This document shows, in pieces, positions 44,784 to 57,171 of a stretch of 64,000 bases of DNA; positions within the stretch are counted from its first letter, which is position 1; each line of letters begins with the position of its first letter. Source of the DNA: Heterobilharzia americana (lineage: Eukaryota; Platyhelminthes; Trematoda; Strigeidida; Schistosomatidae); assembly GCA_944470555.2 (NCBI GenBank), contig OX104130.1:68515160-68579159 (forward strand), read 5' to 3'. A program made the position numbers and the translations under genes. Below the pieces are notes generated by a model that saw only the letters and a program-made list of their open reading frames with translations, was not told the origin of the DNA and did not search any database.

Positions 44784-45439
44784 ATATTTTGTCAGAATGT
44801 AAAGTAGGAGTCAAGTACACTTTGTCAAGGATGACGAAACTGTGACCTTGTTGCTTAAATAAGATGCCAGTCAGGTCATTGCGTATGTTTGAGTTCAATT
44901 CTGGCTAGAGTAAAAGCATGGTGCATGAGGACTCAGGTTGACTGTTGTGGTTAATTCACTATCTTCATGTATCTCTTGTTGCGGGTTGGACTTTCTGGTT
45001 TGAGTCCTCAGAACAGTTGGATATTTGTTAACTACTTTTAGACGACAAAAGTGGTACAGATGAATTTACCAACATCAAGGACTTGTTATTAGTTTTGTGC
45101 GATCAACTGTCTAAGTGTGTTTAACTCTGCGCTAGCGGTTTGAAGGGACACCCTCTTGTTGCTTTTCCGATATCATCCCAATGAGTAATTCAGTGAGATT
45201 CCCAGTTTTGTTTACGAATGGAACCATGAAAGATTGTTTCGCTAATGAAAGTAGGTAGTTGTGTAGTAAAATGAATGCTGTACGATGAACTTTCACAGTA
45301 GATAGCTTAAAAATAACCTTCTTCAATTCCCAATGAAAATTCCTAATCTATGGTGATAACTAGGTTTACTTTGAGGAAAGATACTTCTTGATAACGTTGG
45401 GCCATGACTTTTTTGCTTTACAAATTGACACAGGTAGGA

Positions 45440-45650
45440 AAATGTGAACCAGGCAATTCTGTTCTAATGGTTGAATGATAACACTACGGCTGAGAAACTT
45501 GTTGGTACTAGATTGCATACGTAATCAGGTAGTAGACGATATTGGTGATGAGTAGTGAAAGAGGAAAAACAGCTATCCAGTTCTCACAGGTTTGTAGAAG
45601 TCCTCTAACTGATGTCACTTCGTGAATTAATACTTGTATATAGTTTACTC
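45440..45650 (+). repeat. Family C ribozyme SINE, degenerate
   Basis: The tRNA-like head is weak (CTAATGGTTGAATGATAACA). The ribozyme reads GGUGAUGAG, then GGAAAAACAGCUAUC and CAGUUCUC at about 45543-45592. The tail CTAACTGATGTCACTTCGTG is typical. The first core C and the GUC triplet are changed. Confidence 0.5.
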
Positions 45651-45844
45651 AAAATATCCTATTTTGAACAAATGCTTGAGAGGTATCGTCAAATTAAACG
45701 CATTACAACGATTTGTAACTGGAAGATTACCCTTTTCATGTTGTCTAATCTTCATTGTTGACCGAATTTTATGAATCATTTTGTAAGTAGGTCACTAGGC
45801 TAGAAGACTCAGTACACCTCTGTACTTTGACTGATGTTAGATGG

Positions 45845-45960
45845 TTGGAATTCTGTTTCACCTAGGTTTCAAAATTCTTGCTACTCGTCAGCAAGGCGTA
45901 TCTGCAACCTATACAGGAATGGTATCCCCTGAGGTTCATAGCTTCCTGTCGATTGCCTCA
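45845..45960 (-). repeat. Family B repeat with near-complete hammerhead
   Basis: Reverse strand: CUGACGAG at 45891-45884, GAAAC at 45870-45866 and a perfect ACCUAGGU stem III. The base after U16.1 is G, giving GUG where GUH is required, and stem II has drifted. This copy preserves the family stem I arm CGCCUUG. Confidence 0.55.
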
Positions 45961-45964
45961 AACC

Positions 45965-46720
45965 ATCTGAAATTAAACAGTCTAAAATAGTGGAGAATAA
46001 CTGTAGCTCAGAGAACACAACACAACCAAGATAAAACATTCTGAAAATAATTCAGTACTTCCATTGACTTCCTTAATGGTAAATTCAGTAACTGTAATGT
46101 GTTTAACTAAAATTTCTGTTAAACTTTTCATTTTAAATCCCAGACACAAAGTACACTGGATCCGTCCGTAACATAAACTGCCTCGACTATGACATAATAT
46201 TTCGACTGAAGCTGAGGACTTGTACTACACAATGATTGTGATCTAATTGACTAAATATGTACATAACCTCTGAATGAGTGAGTAATAAGTAACACCACAC
46301 TGTCCAGTTCCTACTTGCATCTGCATTCTGTCAGTTTGTTGTGGATCACGTTTAGTTGTTTAGGTTATTGAACCTTCTGATGCATTCTGTTTGACTCCGG
46401 ATGGTTGGAATCGACTGACTAAGAGGTCCGTTGGCGGCCTACTTGAACCTTAGGCTACCAAACTTACCCACCGAACATTTTTCATCAAATTATTTTCTTT
46501 CAATTTGTTTTAATCATTTAAATATGTCCCTTGAAAGTAATTTGTACTCTTGCACATTTGTAAACTGTTTTCAACTCTTCATTTCTCGAGTCAGTAACAA
46601 AGTAGAGAAAAAATGTTGCTTTATATGGAAATGGACTTTTCGGTGCGAAAAAGTATATCTTATTCGTATCCCTCAGATACTTAGCTTGAGTTGCAGATCT
46701 TTGTACCGTCTAAATGAAAG
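45965..46720. other. Gene-free stretch upstream of the LINE
   Basis: A 98-codon forward frame (46431-46727) runs up to the LINE start but has no recognisable domain or splice context. Nothing else is seen. Confidence 0.4.
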
Positions 46721-46724
46721 TTGG

Positions 46725-49022
46725 TGATAGGCCACAGTTCAAGATCAACACCCAGAAACTGAAGGACAAAACTACAAAGAACATCTTCACGTCGTCAGTC
46801 ATCAGGACAAAATGACAGACATTGAGCAACATCCCTGAAGAAACCTGTGTAAAAGAACCCTGAAACTCTTTGAAAGAGATGTGGAAGGAAATCTGTGTAA
46901 TCGTGTTTGGAAGGAAGAGGAAACAAGACAAGGAATGGATCTCGACGGACACATAGAAGCTGATCGATCAAGGAGAGGAAGGTGGTGAAGCAGAAGATGA
47001 GCCAGTGCAAGGATGAACCACGGAAAAAAGAACTGAGTACAACGTATAAGACACTGAACAAAGAAGCAAAGAGGAGTGTGCGCAAAGACACAACACACTT
47101 CTACGACACACTGGCAAGTGAAGCAGAACAGGCTGCAGACTGCTGGTAAGAGAGACCTGACAACATTATATCAAATAACCAGGTTACTGACTATCTGGGA
47201 AGAGATCACTACAGATGAAACCAATGGAAGATAATGAAGGGAGGCTAGTTACCAAAGAGGAGAAACAAAGGAAACGATGGGCTGACTGCTTCAAAAACTC
47301 TTGAATCAACCACCACCACCTATAACTCGTCCAGAAATGCCACCAGCAGCTCAGACACAGAATTACCAATGAACATACTCCTTTCAACAAAAGCAAAAGT
47401 GAAGTCCTCAATGCCATAAGTTGCTGACAGGTGGAAAAGCAGCAGGACCAGACGGAATTCCTCCAGAATCACTGAAAGCAGACGCAGAGATAACAGCGGA
47501 CATGCTGACGCCACTATTGCAGGAGGTTTGGAAGGAAGGAAGGAAGGAAGGAGAGGTACCTGCCCATTGATTGGAAGAACGGCTAACTTGTCCAACTTCG
47601 AAACGAAGGGTAATCTAAGTCTTTTCAAGAACTGGTGTGGAATCATCCTCCTGTCCACTCAGAGCTAGCCAAATTTTAAGCCGCATCATCCTGGAGAGAC
47701 TAAAATATGCACTGCATTAAAAATTACGACCGGAACAGGCTGGTTGGCTGATTGACTTCAGGAAGAACAAATCATGTGCGCATGAAATTGCAATGCTACT
47801 CTACGCATCATCATTGAACAGAGTATAGAATGGCAGTCAAATGAATCTTCACCTCAATTTCATCTATTTTGAAAAAGGCTGCGATTGAGGTGTCGATCGA
47901 GAAATAATTTGGCAGCTGCTTTCACACTACGGTTTTAGTGCCACAAATTTTCGTCAGCCTCATTCAACAGCTGTATGCTATGTGATGTCACATACTGAGT
48001 GATTCACTATGCAAAGCTGAGCTCAGTGACTCCTTTGAAGTGAAGACAAGAGTACGGTAAGGCTGCCACCTAATATCACCGTTAATCTTCATGATTATGG
48101 TCGGCTGGATCATACAGCAAACCTTGAGGAACGAGAATAAAGGCATACGCTGGCTGGACCAATGAAAAGACCACAGAAGAGGATTTGTATTTTCCCGGCG
48201 ACGATGATTTGTGTATGTCTTGTCGCACAAACTCGAAGATCTACAGGCAAAAACTAACAAGTTGACAGAAGAGGCAGCGAGGATGGGCCTTCAAGTGGAC
48301 ATAGAGAAGACGGAGGTGATGAAGATAGCCAACCAACAACAACAAGCACCAATCACCATCAACAGGAGAAATCTAAAAGAAGTAGTCTCTTTCACCCACC
48401 TGCCCACCTAGGCAGCATCGGTTCAACTACAGGTGGCACAGATGATGACGTAAAAACCAGGATCGGAAAAGCAAGACAGACTGTCACTGATCTGAAATCA
48501 CTGTGGAGATCTGCTGCACTCAGCACGAAGAACAAAATCCGGATTTTCAATACTAATATCAGTCAAGTCAATGCTTCTATATAATGGTTGAGAGAGTTGG
48601 GGCGTCACGGAAAGCACTTCCAACAAACTACAGACATTCATCAACAACTGCCTACACTCGTTACTGAAGCTCAGATGGTAGAGTAATAAGAATAATCAAA
48701 AAGGAACTCTGGCTGGTGACGAACCAACTAAGAACCTATCGACAAACAAATATGCAGAAGGAAGTGGAGATGGGTTCCACATGCATTGAGAAGACCGACT
48801 GAGGACATAACTCGCAAGGCCAGACCGTCTAACAGAACCCAAATAGGAAACGACGATTTGGGCATCCCAGCTGAGGGTGACATAGAGGAGATGGTGTGAG
48901 GAAAAAAAGGAAGCTTCTATGCAGTTGTAGAGCCAGGTTCAAAAGATTGCAGAGAAGGGAGCGCAATGCAGGCGTGCTACTGCCCTATGTTCCTCTAGGA
49001 ACCCGAGGGAAAAAAATAATAT
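46725..49022 (+). pseudogene. RTE/SR2-like LINE, longest copy, ORF2 pseudogene
   Basis: Forward strand, starting downstream of where the endonuclease would be. Order: FKINTQKLKDKTTKNIFTSS; KEEETRQGMDLDGH; a linker KTLNKEAKRSVRKDTTHFYD; the RT N-terminal block GKAAGPDGIPPESLKADAE (about 47433-47490); LKYALH and QAGWLIDFRKNKSCAHEIA (about 47740-47800); then QLLSHYG (about 47910). The catalytic FADD region reads FPGDDD (about 48190-48210). SHKLEDLQAKTNKLTEEAAR follows (open frame 48211-48411), then YLGS-like, SLWRSAALS, FINNCL, and a C-terminal EEEK block. It ends at CTAGGAACCCGAGGG plus an A-rich TAA tail. Many frameshifts and stops. A (GGAA)n run at about 47527-47553 interrupts it. No 5' endonuclease domain. 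Confidence 0.85.
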
Positions 49023-49739
49023 AAATGAACCGTCACTACCGAAATTACGCTTGGATTTATATTAGTTTTTCATTATGAACCGGATGCTCATCCAGAACCA
49101 ACTGGCTGTTTCACACTATTGCTTTGAATACTTTTATGATTGACATCATTCCGATGCAATAACCGTTTTGTTCGAAAGTATTTTTCTGAGTTGGTTTGTT
49201 GAAAAATTACGTGCTAAGAATTCCATACTTTCATACATATTCTTCGGAACAAAGTGATTGCTATTAGTATATCATTATTATTAAGTTACATGCTTTCAGC
49301 AGTTATGGGAACGGTATACTTATGACCTTGAGTAAATAAAGGTATCTTCACAGACCTTAACGTCTATCACTCAGGACCCATAATGATAGGCTTTACAACT
49401 CAGCTTTTTGTTTAATGAATAACATTCTTAGATGAACTGATACAACAATGAACAATTAAGCTGTTCAATTCTCCCTGCTGACTACGTTTTGTTGAACCAC
49501 TTTCATAAAATTCAGTCCATAGGATAAGTAGCTATGAGGTTTATTCGACTTTCATTTTTATGCTTCTATCAAACTGCATGCATTCTAATACACACAAAGA
49601 TATGAAGATATTGAGACTTGTGAATCAATAAACTAAAAGGAATTCTGTCTTAACACTGAACAATAATTTTACCCACGGAAGGTTATTAATAAACAGAGAG
49701 GGTCTAAGGAGAATAAGTTTCAGAAAGCTACAGTAACTA

Positions 49740-50090
49740 AAAAACCTGTTTTATTGAATTCAACTTCAAATATGATGATGTCCCTAAAAGGACTAATATA
49801 AGGCTGAAAGCCACACTAAACAGATCAAATCTTGAAGCTTCGCTGACCGCTCTCTACGGAAAAACATGCTCCTTGGTACAATCCAAAGTCAACAGGTTTC
49901 CTTCCTTTTTTACGTGCATCTGCGGTTGCCGTTACATCGGTAGGACAAAAAGAACGACATACTTTAGTTTCTTTGAACATGTACTAAAAGGCCTACTTCT
50001 CAGGGGAAAAAGTACCTTTAGTATTGTGGTCGACCGGCATTTTATCAACGCACAACGCGAAGCATGCATTTCGTATCTTTGAAGATAGTC
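49740..50090 (+). pseudogene. Penelope-like element GIY-YIG endonuclease remnant
   Basis: The forward segment reads KYDDVP, then RLKATLNRSNLEASLTALYG and VQSKVNRFPSF. It then has FTCICGCRYIGRTKRT (49906-49953), the Cys-x-Cys-Gly...Tyr-Ile-Gly-Arg-Thr core of PLE GIY-YIG endonucleases, and a downstream EHVLKGLL. The frame stays open to 50082. RT sequence upstream is missing. Confidence 0.8.
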
Positions 50091-50354
50091 AATAGACGGT
50101 GTGATACAAACTATCTGAATTTTGATAAGTATGTTGTTATGGAATGACTGGAACCCGAATCATGTTCCATAGGAAGCAGTGATACGTCTTTGTTTGCCAT
50201 GTCAACCTAATGTTTACCCTTCCTATCTTTAGAGGACATCATCTTTTGACTAAACTTTCTTTCTGTTTCTACAAAATTCTCGTGATCCTTCTACCAATTG
50301 AGTTCAACTCCTTATATTATTTTAAGGCGTTATGCATCACTAAATGGATATCAT

Positions 50355-50450
50355 TTAGAAAACCAATGGAAGTATTTGAAAACTAGACAGCTGTTTTTTT
50401 CTAGCATGGGACTCCTCAGCAGCGTGTGGTTATGATCTCATCAGGGACTT
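50355..50450 (-). repeat. Family C ribozyme fragment
   Basis: On the reverse strand, CACGCUGCUGAGGAGUCCCA (50419-50407 for the core box) is intact. The second box is expanded (UAGAAAAAAAC), so stem II no longer closes. CAGCUGUC is present. Confidence 0.55.
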
Positions 50451-50454
50451 GTCT

Positions 50455-52570
50455 GTTATTTGTCAATAGCTAGCCTACTCTTCAACCCCCTTACGTAATA
50501 TTTTTTTACTTTGCATATTCTTTACTTGAACTCTCTATGCTAAATCGTTCATATTGCAGAAAATTCTTAGCATGTCTTATTAACTTTGTCCGGATGTTTG
50601 TAGTATTTATTAAGCCATGTCGTTCCTTTTTAACTACATTTAACTACGAAAACGTATGTTGGAATTTTTCTGTAATGTGATATTAGAATGTTTCGACTTG
50701 TTAACAGCTGATAAAAAACCGGACGAAATGTAACAGTAATGAGTTATTCTAGTGTAATTCTTGTTCTTTCTCTATTCAACTGTATTCAGAAGAATATTCG
50801 TAAGAAATAATTTTAATAGACTGTTACGTTCAATGACTTATAAGCGGATATGCATTATGCATAAGTTTGAAATAGTAAATTTCCTCCTCTTTTGAATTAA
50901 CATTCAAGCAAACATCTTGACAGACAGAAAGAGAATAGATCTTCTTGATGAAGATGTAACCGAAGTTTCAGGATGTTTTTTATAGTTTACGCTAATTAGT
51001 CAACAGAAATGCGCTTACATTTACACATACATTTGACTATCGTATACTACTCTTTCCTTCTCTCCATGATAATTGTCTAAAAGACAATTAGTGTTCTATA
51101 AAATATCTAGATCAAATTCCTTTGTTTTTAGAACTCTCCATCAGGATATTTGTGTTTGTTAAAGATTGTTTTTAAAAGCCTTTATGACACGAAAGTTATT
51201 CCATTTAAGACTAGTTATGAATGTTTCATGACAGTAATGATGATATATATAATGATAATTTCATTCACACCGATAACTTTTAGGTAGAGCATAAAACTTT
51301 CAGGTATGGAACATTCAAAATAAAAATGTATACCATTAGTGACACTAATTTATAACAATTATGATGATCCCGACAACATATAGGTGACAGCACGCATAGA
51401 AACAAATGCCTATTGATGATTGTCTGGACTGATTAGTAATCTCCGTTCTAACGGTTTTCCCCTGTTGTCCCTCTTAAGAACCTGCTCACAAGTATATTCA
51501 TTAAGAAGTAGGGTTAGAGGTGAACTACTTGACAGCCTTCTTAATTCTAGATAGTACAGTATAACCAATTTTGGGACATCAGAGAACAAAGAGAATTCAG
51601 GAATTGATTAATTTCAGAACTAGAGATTGGGTTACACCGGATACCTTCAGTCTCTTTATATACAATATCGAACGTAAGGTTCTTTTGGAAATCAGCAGAG
51701 GACAATTTAGAGAATAACTCAACCAACCTAAACAACATTCATTACATTTCATAAGAACATAACTACCAATATTCTAGTGATCACAGGAATTCATAAATGA
51801 ATACAAGTCTTGTTCACATCACAAACTGAGACTGATATAAACTTGTTGGATATATATGTACGTATATGTCAATGAGCTCTCAAACAATAACCTTCAGCTT
51901 GAGGGTCTCTCGGTTCCGCAGAAAAAAAAAAAGGGCAAAAACGATTGAAGGTCTATTATCGAGTCAATTTATATGTGTTTTCAGGAGCCTTGATATATTC
52001 TACACTTTTTTAGGAAGCCCTTTTGCCGGTCTGAAACTAATAAGCATGATCATGTGGGTTTTCACGAGTGTTCGGCTCGCCGTGATTGGTTGTGAAATCT
52101 ATTCAGGGGTTCCATGCTTCTTCGAGGAATCTAGAGGATATTATCTCACTACATGAAAAAAACTAACAGTTTGATATGTATAGGGATTAAATTGAAGAAT
52201 ACTTAAGAAAGACGCTGCATCATTCATTTGACGACAGGTATGGTACATGGTGGACACATATGCTGTCAGGTCATTGAATTATTTAGCAAAAGTAAGCGGG
52301 AAGAAACCATAAGGGGAACAGTAAGATTTATAAGATATTTTAAATAACAACAAGTTAGGTATAAACAGCTGAAATAAACGAATAGTTTTAAAGAATACTG
52401 TGAATTCGTCACTTTTATTTGTGCTCTTATCAGATGAGTTCAAACCGCTTGATTGAATGTTTTTATTTAAATGAAACGAATCACGGGTATGAGGAAAAAT
52501 ACTCATTGACAGTTTTGCATAATGCTCACATTGTATGACGATACAACAGAGTAACAAAGATATGAATCAT
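50455..52570. other. Mostly unassigned stretch
   Basis: No repeat recognised except the possible exon at 51645-51727. A 96-codon forward frame at 51866-52156 sits in GC-richer DNA with an A11 run and a hairpin-like TCACG/CGTGA, but has no recognisable domain. Confidence 0.4.
51645..51727 (-). CDS. Short exon-like segment, unidentified
   Basis: Reverse strand: acceptor AATGTTGTTTAG, donor GAAG/GTATCC. The frame gives LVELFSKLSSADFQKNLTFD and IVYKETE. It is short, so chance is a real alternative. Confidence 0.22.
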
Positions 52571-52576
52571 TAAATT

Positions 52577-52750
52577 CCAACCCAGTGGTTGAATTTAACG
52601 CAGTTATCCTGAGACCTGATGATCCTGGAATCGATTCCCAAATAGGTCACGGTTGCACACTGCGCACGGCTCTTTAGTGTTCCAAGGTTTTCAGTACCCC
52701 TCTAAATGATGTCGATTTTGTGATGAGCACTACCTTGAAATCAATCACTC
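52577..52750 (+). repeat. Family C SINE with ribozyme deleted
   Basis: A good tRNA-like head: AACCCAGTGGTTGAATTTAA (A-box region), then GATCCTGGAATCGATTCCC (B-box region). Stem I sequence TGCGCAC joins almost directly to TTTAGTGTTCCAAGG, so the hammerhead centre is missing. The tail is normal. Confidence 0.6.
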
Positions 52751-52854
52751 TTTACGAAGTCACAGTTTAAATATCAACATGGTGAAGAACTCAGATATTA
52801 ATTGGTCATTTGGCAACATTGAAATTCTGCAAAATGAAGTATTATGAGTCAGAA

Positions 52855-52857
<3 letters not shown>

Positions 52858-52894
<37 letters not shown>
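52858..52894. repeat. (AT)n microsatellite
   Basis: 37 bp of uninterrupted AT. Confidence 0.95.
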
Positions 52895-52896
<2 letters not shown>

Positions 52897-53704
52897 GATT
52901 ACAGTTCAGTGAACTGATAGCTATAGAATATTAGTGATAATAGGTCACATTATGAGGCGAAAAATACAAAAAACTACAAAATCAGCTGCAAAATGAGTCC
53001 AAATCAATGATCTGTATTGATAGTTAAAGCAGATAAGAGAAAAGAGGAAATAAGTTTAATCAAACTGTTTTTAGGACAGTCTGAAGGTTGATCAACGATT
53101 CTTTCTTCCTACTTTTTACTGCCGTATTGTGACTGCCTCTGGAAAATGATTATAAGGAGCTTCATAGTTTATTTACTATTTGTACTGTATTTCCTATTTC
53201 AAGTATCCTACAGAAGGTATCCTATGGAACTATTCATACTAGTCAGTTAAGTTCCATTCGAATTCTTTGAAATATTTTCAGTCAAAGTGTTTATAGGCCT
53301 ATCTTTCTATCTTTTCAAAGTACCCGTCAGATCCTGGAAACTTACTGGTTCCTACTTGGTGTACAACAGTAAAGCGAATCATATGTGTAAAATCAAGGAA
53401 GTTGAATGACAAAAATGAAGTTGAAAGGAGTGAGAGAGAGAGGAAAAGGTAGAAAGACACTCAATTTCCAGAGGTTTCTCTCTCATCGTAGTCAAAAACT
53501 GATGACTGAATCATTTAAGATGTTTCTTGTGAACTGGGAAAAAATCATATTTCTATAATCCGGTAATAATTCTGAGGTTTTCCCTCCTATTAAATAAATA
53601 CCTTGTATCCATCGTGTAAGTTGTGATTAGGTTGTCAATTTCAGTTTAGAAATTGAAAACATTTATTTCCCGATACAAATTTAAAACAAGCAACAAATGT
53701 GAAG

Positions 53705-54860
53705 AAAGCAGGATGTAATGAATTCATAAATTTCAGCAGTACTCGCTAGTTGGATACTCTATGTAATTGATTAAATATACTGTTAAAGAATCCAAAAGAA
53801 CATATATGCATACATATATAGTGTGGACTGAAACATCGACTTAGGTGTAACAGAATAGAAATGAACAGTTTTTGCACATCAAATGCCAACGTGAAGAGTA
53901 GAAATGGATGTTCAAAACTGAATGGGTTAGAGTTACGTTACATGATTAACAATGTGTTTAAATAATAGCTCAGTTTGAGGATCATGTAGATTACAGGTAA
54001 GAAAATAATGATAATAATGGTGACAATGTTGAGCAAGTAAGAGCAGGTAAGGAAGATTGAATATGACTAGACAACGTTGTTATTCCTACTATGGCAGATT
54101 CAAGCTGACTACCATTTCCTTCGGAATGCAGAGATTTAGTTTGACAACTGGAATCGCGTAATTTTCTACAGTTGCAAGCAGTTTCTGATTTTGCTGTCTA
54201 TTGATAACCGTACAAGACTAACAGGTGCCAACATCATGCCCAAAATCCATTAGCCGTCTCAATATCAAGCTCCTCGGGGTCTTCTTGACATCCTTCGGCC
54301 TTTTAGGTGGCTGCCCAACCATTTGGGTAGACAGATGCTTCTCTGTACGACCAACGTATTTGCTTCCGCAGGTACATTTATACTGATGTGTACATTTAGA
54401 TGCGTCGAGGATCGCTGCCCAGTTTTCCCTAATTGTTTCAGTACTCTTGTGGTGGTGCTGAGGCCGACGGAGTAAACAGTGTAATTTGTCCTTCTGACAG
54501 ACTTACCCAGTTTTCATCTAACTACTTCTAGCACGCCATCACCTCTGAATAGCAAGGTGATATAGGGTGGCTTTTCTGTACTATTGCGAACGTTGTTCTG
54601 CTTCTTACCTATTTTATGTGCTTGTCTAAAAAGCTTTCTGGGTCACCATTCTTCACTACTTCGTTTTTTAAAGTCATCATTTCTTAGTCTAGTGTGCTGT
54701 TTATTTCCATGTTGTTACACCTAAATCGATATCTCAGTCTACGTTATATATATATATATATTTTTTGGATTCTTTAACGGTATATATAGTCAAATATGTA
54801 GAGTATCCGGCTGACGACTGCTGCTGAAATTCATGGATTCATTATATCATGCTTTTTTCA
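53705..54860. mobile_element. PLE remnant between inverted terminal arms
   Basis: The left arm (53705-53895) and right arm (54700-54855) match as inverted repeats. AATTTCAGCAGTACTCGCTA with GTTAAAGAATCCAAAA on the left corresponds to the complement of TTTTTTGGATTCTTTAAC and CTGACGACTGCTGCTGAAAT on the right. Between them is a reverse-strand PLE endonuclease fragment. The right arm carries CUGACGA at 54812-54818 and GAAA at 54827-54830, hammerhead-like but without a clear stem II. A (TA)n run at 54745-54762 lies in the right arm. Confidence 0.6.
54205..54480 (-). pseudogene. Penelope-like element GIY-YIG endonuclease remnant
   Basis: The reverse strand reads YKCTCGSKYVGRTEKHLSTQ (about 54385-54326), the PLE Cys-x-Cys-Gly-x-x-Tyr-Val-Gly-Arg-Thr core. 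A Pro-Lys-rich segment follows (PPKRPKDVKKTPRSL) and ends near 54245. Upstream, residues resembling the connector lie at 54480-54400. No RT remains in this element. Confidence 0.8.
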
Positions 54861-54923
54861 CATTCGTTGCTTATTTTAAATTCCAGTTTATGTTTTACGA
54901 AGTTTGAGGGGTCATTAGTGCGC

Positions 54924-55005
54924 TCTGGTAAACATTTCCAAACCAGAATGAAACAGCTGTCCAGTGCTTTCAGGTTTTCAATGAATCTCTGACTGATGAT
55001 AGTGT
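54924..55005 (+). repeat. Family C SINE, 5' truncated
   Basis: It starts within the ribozyme (CCAGAAUGAAACAGCUGUCC at 54940-54961), followed by the tail CAGTGCTTTCAGGTTTTCAA. The first core box and head are missing. Confidence 0.55.
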
Positions 55006-55025
55006 ATGCTAAATAACAACTTGAG

Positions 55026-55193
55026 GCCAATAAATCCGTCCGAAGTTCTAAGAATGATGCAAACTGTGCTGAACACATTCAAGACGTTTTTTACATTATC
55101 CATACACTGCTTATGGATTACTAATGATGTATATTGGCGTCTATCAGATCTTCAAGAGTTATCTGGCATTCATTTAGTCACACACCTCCATCA
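55026..55193 (+). CDS. Exon-like segment with strong donor, unidentified
   Basis: A 168 bp open segment ends at CCATCA/GTAAGTG, a near-consensus 5' splice site. The frame reads PINPSEVLRMMQTVLNTFK, then ITNDVYWRLSDLQELSGIH. The acceptor at 55024-55025 is weak (AACTTGAG). No family assigned. The segment follows directly after a family C SINE. Confidence 0.3.
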
Positions 55194-55551
55194 GTAAGTG
55201 ACCTTGTTAAAGGCGAAAAAGAAATTCATTGCTTTTTGCTTTAAAAACCGCAAGATTCTTGATCTGATTCATCTTCAGCTACACAGCTAATTCCGACCAA
55301 AGTTAAAGCTGTTCATTCACAAGATTTACCTTCTAGTATAAAACAGATATGGTATTGTTAATTAAGCAGTATATTATGGGTAGTTTTGAGCAATATTAGT
55401 GTAAATTAGACGATTATGACTTAGAATGAATGAAAATGTGGTAACAAGAAAAGTTTGAAACACTTGATCTTATTGTTTGAACATTATCACTTTATTGGTA
55501 ATTTTATCAAAGTCTCAGTTTAGAGCTTTGAGAAGATTGATGGATTTCACG

Positions 55552-55745
55552 GTATTACTCATCACGGGATGATATCAGTTGAAGAACAAATGAAAACCTG
55601 GGATTACTGGAAAGCTGTTTCGTCCTAGTGTTGGGTTCCTCATCTGGGGTTACCCATGATCGCATCACAAGTAGAGCTTAGAACTTTCAGGTTTCTGGGC
55701 GATCAGGGTATCACCAAGTCTCTAATGAGAAGCCGTAACTCTTGA
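55552..55745 (-). repeat. Family C ribozyme SINE, mutated
   Basis: Reverse strand: the head is at about 55745-55665. The ribozyme reads CAGAUGAGGAACCCAACACU, then AGGACGAAAC at about 55650-55618, and UUC instead of GUC. U4 of the core is changed. The tail CAACTGATATCATCCCGTGA is as expected. Confidence 0.55.
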
Positions 55746-55844
55746 AGTCCACAAAGTCAGGTGTGAGGATAAATGCTTACCACTGGCATTGTGTGATGTT
55801 CGAAATTTACCAGTAATAAACAGAATTATTGAAATATAAACCAC

Positions 55845-56020
55845 TTAATCCCAACTGAGTGACTTATGGATAATGTGCTTACTGCTGAACCTAACATTCG
55901 TGGTCCCGATATGCAGCAGATTTATGGATGCAAGCTACTATGGAATTCCAATCTAGGACGAAACAGATGTTCATTTGTTCCCCAGTTGATGTCAACCCCT
56001 GATAAACACCACTGAAAAAT
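55845..56020 (+). repeat. Family C ribozyme SINE, mutated
   Basis: Head: CCCAACTGAGTGACTTATGG. CGAAAC is intact at about 55960-55965. The first box is CUAUGGAA and stem III is CAGAUGUUC, so the ribozyme is dead. Confidence 0.5.
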
Positions 56021-56024
56021 TTAT

Positions 56025-57165
56025 TTTTACTCATCTAGCTTATTTGGCGTTGTAATTACTTTACATGTTTGAATTCAGATAAATGAACATGAATACTGTA
56101 ACGGAAAGGTTCTGTTACTACAATGCCTCTGAAATTGACACTGAGCCAATCGTCAAAGTTATACTTTTATAAGATAAAATATACTACTGATAATCATCAG
56201 CAGTCAGAAAAGAAATAGAACGTTCATCGAAGAGAGATTTTCACATAGGATGGTTATTTCGCTTTTTTGGCATTAAGCCTATTCACTGAACAAAAGATTA
56301 GGATATCTCGATAGTTTGAATTTTATGCGCCAGTATGGAAGAACTAGTACTTTTTGATTCGGCTGAATTGTTCAACATGTGTTTATCTTGCTCAGTATAG
56401 TTTTATTGAATATATTTTTCTTCCGTTACTTTCGGTTTCAAATATCATATATTAGCTATTTATTCACATCTTACCTACAGGGTAGAATTATGACTGATCA
56501 ATAATAATATTAATAATAACGGTTTTCCCTACTCCCCTTCTTGTCTTTCTGTTGGCAATTGTATGATATCTTATGAATAAAATTTCCATATGCTTCCCCA
56601 AGATCAATTTTATTCATTGGCTAACAATGTAGTTCTCGAAAAACTAATTTACATCTAAATAGACATTGAAACGAATACAGTATTGAATATATTTCCTAGA
56701 AACATTGTGTCGAAAGAAATTCAAAGATAACGCGAAGAAATTGAAAACAAAAAGTTTAACGACAATAACAATAAGAAGACAAGGAACATTGAATAGTCAT
56801 GTAGATTTGATTCAATTTCAACTGGTAACTCATATACTTTGTTTATACTCTATCATAAACTAAGATGTCAGTAAATTACTCAGAAAGATTGCCTGCAGTA
56901 ACCAAACTTCTATCCAGAAAAGAGGAGAGAATGAGAGGCATTCTGCTAAAAGCATAATTTATAGGAAGTGTGATAATAAGATCGTTTGGTGAAGGCCCTA
57001 ATTGAAATCATTATAAACTGGAGAAAAATTGATTTCTTCCTTTAGTTTAGAAATCCGAATACCCCTGGAATAAACAGTAATGAAAGTTTGTAAGTTATAT
57101 AATTGTACTTTTTGAGTTCTTTGCATCCTACTAACTAATCAGTTTGCTTGGATTTGAATTTTATC
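56025..57165. other. Gene-free stretch
   Basis: AT-rich. No element or exon recognised. Confidence 0.5.
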
Positions 57166-57171
57166 GTCGTC

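Noticed and set aside
45132..45326. 64-codon reverse frame with protein-like C-terminus, possible last exon
   Set aside because: No convincing acceptor and no recognisable family; too weak to list as a gene.
46795..47658. Several overlapping reverse-strand frames of 77-112 codons
   Set aside because: Shadows of the forward LINE pseudogene; no domain or composition support.
51866..52156. 96-codon forward frame in GC-richer DNA
   Set aside because: Contains an A-run-encoded Lys stretch, no domain and no splice signals.
54812..54830. Active hammerhead in the right PLE arm at 54.8 kb
   Set aside because: Boxes are in the right order, but no stem II closes between them and stem I does not pair; kept only as a relic within the arm.
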